From Epiperipatus broadwayi (taxonomy: Eukaryota > Onychophora > Udeonychophora > Euonychophora > Peripatidae): a stretch of DNA of 64,000 bases. The stretch is from the NCBI GenBank assembly GCA_028023455.1, contig JAQFVV010000283.1, forward strand, positions 1,073,501 to 1,137,500, in the 5' to 3' direction. Made by a program: the position numbers and the translations under genes. Below are positions 55,592 through 64,000 of this stretch, in pieces. Below the pieces are notes generated by a model. It searched no databases. It saw only the letters and a program-made list of their open reading frames with translations, and had not been told where the DNA came from. Position 1 is the first letter of the stretch, and each line of letters starts with the position of its first letter.

Positions 55592-56231
55592 ACATCATCA
55601 TCATCATTTTAATTTTGCAGGATGAAAGTCGCTCCAAGTTTTTTTCCGATCTCTAGCTTTTCTTCATCACATCACTATCCATCTCACATGTGGTCTTTTT
55701 CTAGATCTTTTGGAATCCAGTTTAAGATTTCAATTGTTCTCATCGCTTCTAACAATATGCTCAGCCCAACTCCACTTCAGTATTTTAACTCTATCAATGA
55801 TGCCAGTTATATCTGTTTCTTCTCTCACCCATATATTTCGTTTTCAATCTCATCTTGTTACTCCTACCATACATCTCTCAATCTCTCCATATTTTGTTAA
55901 GTAGTCCGAAGTCTCTGTATTGCTTTTCTGTTAAGTAATAAAATCTCAAAAAAAAAAAATCATTCACACACACATTCCTTCTCACCAAGAAAACTCGATT
56001 ACAGTTAATAGCTCTCAGGCAACTGAGGAGAAAGACCATAGGGTTTCTTGATCTTAAACTCAGGGGTAAAAGACAATAAACTCACCATGCATGAATATTC
56101 ACATAGTAATAACAGCTGCAATGACAAGAATGTATGGAGTGGATATTAGAAATTCGTCCTGCTCATTTCCTTTAAGGTCTCCAAGAGGAATCAAAGGTTC
56201 TTTCAGTTAACAAAAAATTCTTTTCTGCAGC
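55592..56231 (-). mobile_element. Internally deleted RTE LINE (3' tail joined to 5' leader)
   Basis: 55592-55940 matches the LINE 3' end, from the (ATC)n run to the segment near TCCAAGTCTCAGATC. 55960-56231 matches the 5' leader of the same LINE and ends at the same TCTGCAGC. The whole ORF is missing, and the junction has an A-run (AAATCTCAAAAAAAA). At about 640 bp this is the layout expected of a non-autonomous derivative able to use the LINE's machinery. It may equally be a single deletion. Another copy would decide. Confidence 0.7.
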
Positions 56232-56317
56232 AATATATATGTATGTGTGGGTGAATTATTGTTTATATAATAAACTTGATTTTGCATAAAACTAAATGGT
56301 CTACAGGTATAAATCCC
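56232..56317. other. Short spacer
   Basis: AT-rich spacer between the deleted LINE and the next inverted repeat. Confidence 0.3.
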
Positions 56318-56455
56318 TAGTAATAGCATAAGCTTATCAATACTGGGAATCTTCAATCTGTTGCCTACGTAACCTATCTTTTATTCATAGAAGTTGCCTG
56401 AACAACTGACTGAAGATTCCTTATATTGATAATCTTGGGCTATTGTGTTACATAT
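56318..56455. repeat. Inverted repeat, arms of about 50 bp
   Basis: AATAGCATAAGCTTATCAAT, CTGGGAATCTTCAATCTGTTG on the left are mirrored by CAACTGACTGAAGATTCC and TATTGATAATCTTGGGCTATT on the right. Palindromic element, noncoding. Confidence 0.7.
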
Positions 56456-59364
56456 GAATGTATATCTGAAGAGTCTTATGAAAACTAAACTTATAAGTCC
56501 TAAAAGAATGTCCTAACAAAGATTTATACCTAGTCCTATTCTTGTCTTGTTACCAGTGCTAATTTTCTTCTGCCTTACCAAAGTTATCACAGTAAAGAAT
56601 TAATGCGTCTAGTCATAGTTATTACAACTTCATGACACTGTGGTGTCAAAGGTTACTACGTGATCCTAAATAGTAACAAGCCATAAAATCTGCCACTAAC
56701 AATAATTACTGTTATCCCTTGAAACACTATCCTCTAATGCGTAGTTATTCACTCTGCCTTTAGTAGAGAATTAAATACACTCTTGCATTTACACCCATAT
56801 TTTGCATAGATTGGTGCATTAAATAGAGTGGTAGGTTTAGCGCTCTAACTTCCATTCAAACTTTTTACGAGCTCTTAAGCATCAAACCATTTGATTGTTG
56901 TAACCTCTCTTAGTTGTTGCTATGATGTAACGGCAACTCTTCATGGCTCCCGTTCGATCCTTTTAGGTGCTCGATTTCATTATGAATTCCCGAGTAATAA
57001 ACCTTTTTATACTTTTTTATTTACTACATGCCCACGCACATATGTACATCTTTTAAATAACATTCAACTAAAATAATGAAAAAATTTAGTGAGATGAAAA
57101 AAAATCAATACGCAGTAAATAAGTCGAAATCTGACGATTTAAAAGATAGCTTTCAAAATTCTTATGTAAACGATAAGGTTTTGTTTTTTATGTAGTTTGT
57201 TGAACGTTAGTCAAAAAGTAAGAGATTTCGCGAAATCGTTTAACTGTTTGTTTACTTTTTGCTTTGAAACTAATGTGGAAATTAAACTTAGTTTTCTAAA
57301 GCAGTTACTTCAATATTTGTTTTTAAAAATTTGCTTTTAAAAATAGCAATAAGATCAAGTAATAATCTAACACCCCACCCACACAAAACTTCGCATTCGT
57401 ATCATATCTAAATATTTGCCCAAAATTTCCGACAAAATGTTTCGCTAAATTATAAAAAATGATATGAGTGGCAAAAAAAAAAAAAAAAGTTATTACAACT
57501 ATAAAAAAGATCGCATTACTATTATAAATATAACAAAATAAAATCTTTTTTAAAAAAGAAACAACATAAATTATTTCTATAAACTTATATAATATAAAGA
57601 AAGATTTTGTGGTTAAAGTTATATTAGGTGGGGTTCGAATGTAGGCTGAATTAAATTTTTTTATGAGGCTTAAAAATTTTTTTAGGTAGCTCGCATAGCT
57701 AACCTAGATAACCATCCAATATTGGTTAGAAAATGAGTATCTAAGTAGTTTTAGCTATAGAGTAAAACAAGAATGGAAAAACACTCCAATCTCTAACAGA
57801 TGATAAGTTAGTAAGTCTTGTAAGTTCTAGCTTGTTTTTGCTTTGTTCTTCTATGAGGGGCTGCTAAAGAGGCCTTTATTCTGCAATGTTATAGTCCTAT
57901 ACAAAAAAAGACTATTTGACTATATAATACATGAATTTTATAATCTTTATTAAAGTTTGGGAAACATAATTTAATGTAAATGTTTCCTTTATTTTGTTGT
58001 TCATAATTCAATGTTTATTTCTGGGGAAGTTTTGTGATGATTGATCATGCTAATTAAAGATTTATGATTTGATGAACTTTAGCTATTGGCATGTGATTTG
58101 CATGTACATATCACCTAGCTTTGTGCAATATCTAAATAATAGTTAATAGCAGTGGGTTTGAAAGTTCTAAAAATGACTATTTATTAATCTACTTTCAAAA
58201 CACAGTATATTTGCTTGTTTAATGTATTTATTTAAACTTTTAAGAATATTAAATTTCAATCTGCTATGATCTAGAGACAGCTTTCTTGTCTATATTACAT
58301 GATCTTAGACTAAAGTGGAAGGTGGAATCCATCTTTTACTTATAAATATTGCCTTGGCAACAGATTCTAGATTTATATGGCATGGGTAAACTTTTGTTGT
58401 TGTTATGTGATTTACAGCATTGTGCAAGATGAGATTTGTGTATATGTAATTAATTAAATTAATATACAGTACTCCTAAACTGCATTCCATGATTTTGCAA
58501 GCTACTAAACTGACTTCTTTAACTATGTATATATTCTATCATTTACAAAGCAAGATACATAATTGGCCACATGTGAAAAATGAAAGAGTGGCTAAATGCA
58601 AATTATTTTTAAGATAACAGCCATAATAATCATCAAATAGGTAGACAAATAAGTTTAAAAAAAGGAAATGATTTATTTTGTTCACAGATTTAAAATCACT
58701 TATATTGTCTCTAATTTTGGCATTCAATGTTTGAATTTAATATTCAAAGACTAAAGCTAAAATATGATTTTAAAAAAAAAAGAATTCAAGTTTTATTTCA
58801 TTAAAATATAGTTTGTAGTGTAAAAATGTTTTTGTTATTGTAATTAATAAAGGTAATTATAAAAAATTATATGAAAAGCAATAAAAGATATTTTAAACAA
58901 TGGACACAATATATTTTTAAACAATGAACAGTTCAAATAAGGTGTAATTAAATTTTTTATTAAAAGTACACACTGTCTCATGGTTCTTCAATCTGTCTTT
59001 GATTAACAATCATCATTAAAAACTTTGTTTTTTTTATTTTAGCAGCCAAGTTTTAAATAAAAATCAATATGTAAAATACTACTAATAATGTATTGCTAAA
59101 TTTACAGTGGTGTCATTTATCCTGGACACACTGTAGTTGTGATTAATTATCTATTCAAAGTCTGATGTGTGATCAATCTTAAACTGCTATTTCCTGAGTT
59201 GTGTTTAAACTATCATTAAAATTATGCCTGCTTAAATACATGTTAAAGAAAGCCTTTTCTTTTAAATTAATTGTGTCTTTAGAGAGAAGAAAAACATGAC
59301 CTAAATAATTTAAAAATATAAAGCAACTAAGTAATATTTACTAAGACTGTAACCTCAAGAATGT
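56456..59364. other. Gene-free stretch
   Basis: 56500-57050 has higher complexity and a short hairpin (TGACACTGTGGTGTCA near 56633). The 61-codon frame at 56891-57076 has no motif. From 57080 on, plain AT-rich sequence with A-runs (57473-57489) and no repeat matched elsewhere. Confidence 0.4.
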
Positions 59365-59440
59365 GTGTATAAAATGTGATAGTAGGGACCTCTACAGGTC
59401 TTAACCACAAGCTTATGTTTTGGAAGAAAAGCAGCTAAGG
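59365..59440 (-). repeat. Second copy of the 47.0-kb repeat
   Basis: Minus strand: TTCTTCCAAAACATAAGCTT, GACCTGTAGAGGTCCCTACT, ATCACATTTT. It has a short extra GTGGTTAAGACC segment relative to 47014-47060. Confidence 0.6.
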
Positions 59441-62400
59441 AAGTTGAAAAACCCTAATATTTCTAAATTTACAAGAATTAATTCTACAGCATCGAAAATA
59501 AGTAAACCAAAAAGAAGAAATATAACAGAATGGATTTCATAATATAAAAACAAAACAAATAAAAGAAAATGAAAAGTAGTTGACAAATATTAAGCTTAAC
59601 AAAAAGGATTTATAATCAAAGACCTTAACAACTTTTCATGTTGAAAAAGTGATTATCTAAAGGATAGTAACATTTATAATAATTTACTTATGTGTTTTAT
59701 TATTATTAAATTTTATAATTTAAAATAGTGTAATAATATCTTGTTTATCTTAATGTACAATGTTAACTTTATTGGAATAATGTAGGCCAGTTTAATCAAT
59801 GAATATTATTGCATAATAAATATTTTTTATTTATAAATTTAGCCTCCTGCCACTCTTCTCATATATTTTTACCATTTGAATATTAGTAAATTGTTTACTT
59901 TAAATGAATGAATTGCTTGTATTAATACTATTTATAATAAATTAACTTTATAACAGTCTGTGAGATAAGATTTTATACTCATCCAAGTTAATTGTGGTAT
60001 CACTTAATAATGCTATTGATGCATAATTTTCTGTGAATTTACCAGGAGTTGTTTGGTACCTTGGTTTAAATATAGCATAAATTCTAATTAATGAAGAATT
60101 TAATTTCTCTTCAGTTAATTAGAGTGGTTTAATTATCTGAAAAGGTGACCATGGCCTATAATGTTTTTTATGAATATAGTCAGATCTTACCATTAGTATA
60201 ATTTATGATTAAAATAATTTTCTCCTACCTTCATCTCTGGGCTGTTGAATTTTAAGTGTGGGATTATAAAGTTACCTTTATTATTAAAGACTAAGCATTC
60301 AAATCTATGGAAGTGTTTATAATATATATCTTTATTATTAAAAGAAGGTTGCCATGACAACAGCATGAGATTGTTGATTGTTATCTATATTGGGATTGTC
60401 TAAGTGTTGACTGGTTTCTAATATATATATATATATTGTAACCTAGTGTTATTGACACTTGGTTTATTTGGCATTGTTCCCACAGGAAAACAATGCAATC
60501 CTTTTCTAGGAAATAAAAAAGTAAAATAATAATAATATTAAGTGATTAATAAAGTATGCTATTTACTCACTTTAACGTGTTTTAAGCAAATAACTAATAG
60601 ATTTAGTAATTTGATGTCATTTTGAAGAAGAGCATGAATAATTTAATTAAAATTTTAACAATAAGAGCAATTTAATATAGTATAAAAGCACATATTATAA
60701 ACAGTAATTGATTTTGGATGGGAGGGGGAGAGTAGATGAATGTCTTATCATAAAGCACAATAACTTCTGGTAATTTTTAAATTATTTTAGATAATAATGT
60801 ATACAGAATTATACATCACTAATAAGCATTGTTAATTAAATATATTTATTATTTTTCATTATTTGTCAAATTACTTTGTAATCCATTTAAATCATACGGA
60901 AAAATATATGACTGTAATAAGTTTTTTTTTCCTTTCTTTTGTTTATGTTATAATTAAATGATTATTTTTCTGTAAGAGGTCGCTAAAAGAAGACCGCCAA
61001 ATTTTGAAGAAAGTTTAGTCTGACTCTAGTTTTACAAGGAAGAAGCAGTACTGAAATTCGGTAACAAATTGTTTATTATTTTTTATTGCAGAAATAGATA
61101 TAAGTCCAGTAAATTTTTAATAATATCATGCGAGGCTAATCCTTTTTGAAAGGATATTCTGTTTTCTGTTGCCATCTGCCTATTTAAAGCTTTTTATACG
61201 CAAAAATGTACTATCTTATGCTAAAGTTCAAAATGACCGTATTAACTACAGCAATCACAGAAAGTGTTATTATATTTAAAATAAGTAATATAAGTAATTT
61301 CCAGGAAATAATCAATGATTTGTTAACTTTACCTTATTTAATTATCTTTTCATGGTATAAAAGAAAAATTATAATTAAAAGACATATTATAAAAGCCAAG
61401 GAAAGTTAACTAGAAAATTTCACGCTCTTTCTAAAAGAAATTGTCTGCTTTGAAAATAATGTAAGTTCCCCACGTTAAAATATGTTTTATTCACTGAAAA
61501 TTATCTAGAAATAATATTAATGATAAAAGATATTTACTTATGCACCTGCATATTTTTTTAAAAAGAAAATATAAATTTTCTCAAGGCAAATATCAGAAAA
61601 TTTGTATTTGTGCATTTTACGGAGAATTCCTTATTAAAGAAAAATTACAATTCCTAGAGTAGGAATAAAAACTACAAACATTAGTGACTTAATTATAACC
61701 ATAATATAATATGTTATATTATACATCAACTGGAGTCGTTAAAACTTTATATCCACGTAAGTCAGCTGCAGTCGTTATAATAATAGTATTTTGGAAAATT
61801 CGCGCATTATTTTATTCATAAGCCAGCTAGCTAAAAATGATACGTATCGCCAATAGTAAAAAGAAAAGAATTGTATATGTGATCGTCTATCGTCAAATAA
61901 TCATCATGTTAAAATATGTATTGTTTTCTTGGATCCCAAAATTATAGCAGTTAATTCAAAGAAGAATTAACATCCAACGCTGCTATGTTTTCTTTGCCTA
62001 ATTTATTAATTGCACCAGCATGGAGGCAACTTTTATATAAATGAAATAATAAAATGTGTTTCTTATTTTAAATTTGCTTTGTGAACTACGAATGGATCAA
62101 GTTCTTCGTCTAGATAAATTGCCCAACGAAAAAAACATTTTTCTAGTGAGATAATAAGCACTTGTTAAGTAATGATTTTTTTTTTTTACTAATTTGTAAA
62201 ATTATGTGTATTTTTTTTTTTATATCAACAGGTGAAAGGCTGTATAGTCAAGTAATATTTAAATGACCTTGTAATCATAAAGGTATGTTTTCATATAATT
62301 ATTCTAGGTTAAATTTATATTCGACATGAAAAAAAAATTTTTTTTATAAAATGTGTTTACTTATGATATGCAATTATGGGTATAAATTTATATGTTAGAT

Positions 62401-62500
62401 GCGTAAAAGAAGAAAAATTTAGATACTTAATAGGTAAAATATCTAGTTAAAATTATCAGAAGTAATTAAAGAGAAGTGCTATACAGGATATTACTTATTT
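59441..62500. other. Gene-free AT-rich stretch
   Basis: A TA run at 60421-60436 is followed by a small hairpin (GCATTGTT ... AACAATGC near 60470-60495). The 67-codon frame at 61206-61409 is low-complexity. No mobile element recognised. Confidence 0.45.
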
Positions 62501-64000
62501 AAAGTTTGAAACAAATTTATACTATGTTAATTGAGGAACTTATTCCCAATTATTCTTTATTAACACATTCACTTTATTTAGTTCAAGATAATATACTACC
62601 AATTACTTGTTGAATGTTTCTTTGGCAAAGGTGAAAATTATTATGGTTAATTCTGTGATAACCATTGATTTCAGACGTTGATCTAAGTATACCCCGGAAC
62701 ATAAATTTAGTGTAATTAGTGTATTTGCTTGTCTTGCCTCGATATAGCATCGGTATATGCTTAATATTCGCATAAGTAATCATTGTAATGTATCTATTTT
62801 GTGGGATGGAAAATGATCTCCCCAAAAGCTTTATTTTCCATGAGGGGAATAGATAAAACTAGTATTCGGGTATGTTTATAACCCAAGTGATCGCTTCTCA
62901 GAGTTAGGACGATCAGTAATTTATATCGTATTTAGTGTATTTCATTCGTTAAAATCCCAGGAGAGGATTATATTTGGTGTGTGTTTCTATTATGCCCAAG
63001 TAAGAGGCAAGGACCCACCAAACTATTTTAATGTAGTAGTTAACTCTACAGACCTTCGGTGTTATTCCATATTCCTCATGAGAAAATAGAGATAATTCCA
63101 CCGTGGAAGGTGTTGAATATTGTGTTTTGTTTAGAAAGTTATGGCAAGATAACGGGTATATTGGAGGTTAATTCCTCAAGATCCATTTAGTAAAAATAGC
63201 GTGCTAGTATATATGATTAATGTCTGGATTGTGTGGCGGAATAGTGCTGGTAATCCACACGTAAGTCAATGGAGAGAGTAAGTTTAAAATTGCGTGATTT
63301 AAAAATTTTATTTGCCAATGGAGGGTTCAAATACTAGGTTTAATTCGGGTTAATGATTAAGTAGCACTCACAATATAACTTACACGGAGGGATACAGTGT
63401 GTATAACAACTTCAGTTGTTATTAAAGTAAACATTAAAATAATAAGTGTAACTTCTGATAAATAACCCATAAATTATAATAAGTTATCTAAATAAAAACT
63501 ATCATTTAATTAAAGATATGATAATAAAAATCGTTTGTACGTATTGCCGAGAATCAAATTGTTTTTGTTTTAAAACAGATCGTTAGTCAATAAATTTAAA
63601 TAGCCGTTCATATAAGATACACTAAACGGATGAGGTGATGTATCGATAATAATATTTATTTTGTTATATTCAATTTGCATAAATATAAAAAGAAGATGAA
63701 GAAGTAGTTCGAATCCAGGTCTAAAAGTATAGACGAATTAATGTTAGTTATATTTTGTTTTATCCATATGGGATCGAATAAATTGTATATGTTTGTTTAT
63801 TATGTTAATCATAAAGGATAGTTTTGTTAAACTGTAATAATAAATTAGAATATTGTTAAAATTTAATAATAAATTATAGTCTTGTTACAAGTTGTTTTGA
63901 GTCATTTTTCTCGTCTGCTAAATAAAAGTGCATTTGCATAATACTTGCAATACTTTTCTTGAGTCCGAAATCATTTATGAACTCTTAAAATTCAATACAC
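62501..64000. other. Unassigned stretch, less AT-rich from 62650 to 63420
   Basis: Composition is closer to that of 29809-31093 than to its surroundings. A hairpin lies near 63399-63420 (ATAACAACT / AGTTGTTAT) and an AATAAA near 63923. An internal LTR-element part or 3' flank of a gene are both possible, but no homology is visible inside this window. Confidence 0.3.

Noticed and set aside
55622-55900. 92-codon plus-strand ORF with Ser/Phe-rich product
   Set aside because: Antisense of the LINE C-terminal region in the internally deleted copy.
62583-62825. 80-codon minus ORF near the window end
   Set aside because: No motif and composition of noncoding DNA.

Overview
This is eukaryotic, strongly AT-rich DNA (roughly three quarters A+T by eye). 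It looks like an intergenic or long-intron stretch of an invertebrate animal genome. I found no host protein-coding gene, no intact tRNA or rRNA gene and no CRISPR array. Nearly every feature I can support is a mobile element or its remains. RTE-clade LINEs, Penelope-like elements, tRNA-derived SINEs and hammerhead-ribozyme elements together suggest a metazoan. A lophotrochozoan such as a mollusc is plausible, but the species cannot be fixed from this window.

LINEs: the dominant family is an RTE-type LINE whose 3' end is a (GAT)n/(ATC)n run. One almost complete copy lies on the minus strand at 36844-40104, with endonuclease and reverse transcriptase in a 767-codon ORF broken near its C-terminus. 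About a dozen decayed relatives lie at 1-1112, 4274-4412, 8195-8565, 10905-11145, 26505-26692, 35640-36185, 45395-46800, 48798-49035, 50068-51008, 51012-52350, 52380-54510 and 55592-56231. The last is an internally deleted copy that joins LINE 3' tail to LINE 5' leader.

Other retroelements: two nearly identical 2.19-kb direct repeats with TG...CA ends (15733-17919 and 18653-20846) bracket 733 bp of noncoding DNA and look like a non-autonomous LTR element. C-terminal fragments of Penelope-like elements occur at 7734-8048 (head-to-head, two intact 41-codon tails) and 42397-42580. tRNA-derived SINE heads occur at 25271-25358, 28905-28996 and 53860-53970.

Ribozyme elements: at least three repeat families carry the hammerhead core CTGANGA - stem II - GAAA, followed by a tiny stem III and a matching stem I. 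Family 1 is a foldback element (TIR near CAGGCAAAACTC) at 11.5, 11.9, 15.1, 33.8, 36.4 and 47.2 kb, with a related three-unit version at 41.6-42.0 kb. Family 2 is a SINE-sized element of about 335 bp at 9.0, 9.5, 11.2, 20.9, 27.0, 46.0 and 49.1 kb; one copy is inserted cleanly into a LINE, which gives its ends. Family 3 is a 220-bp palindrome at 14.5 kb. Several other foldback elements (25.6, 29.6, 33.0, 33.5, 43.4 and 56.3 kb) and local tandem duplications fill much of the rest. The last 7.5 kb is almost featureless to the eye.
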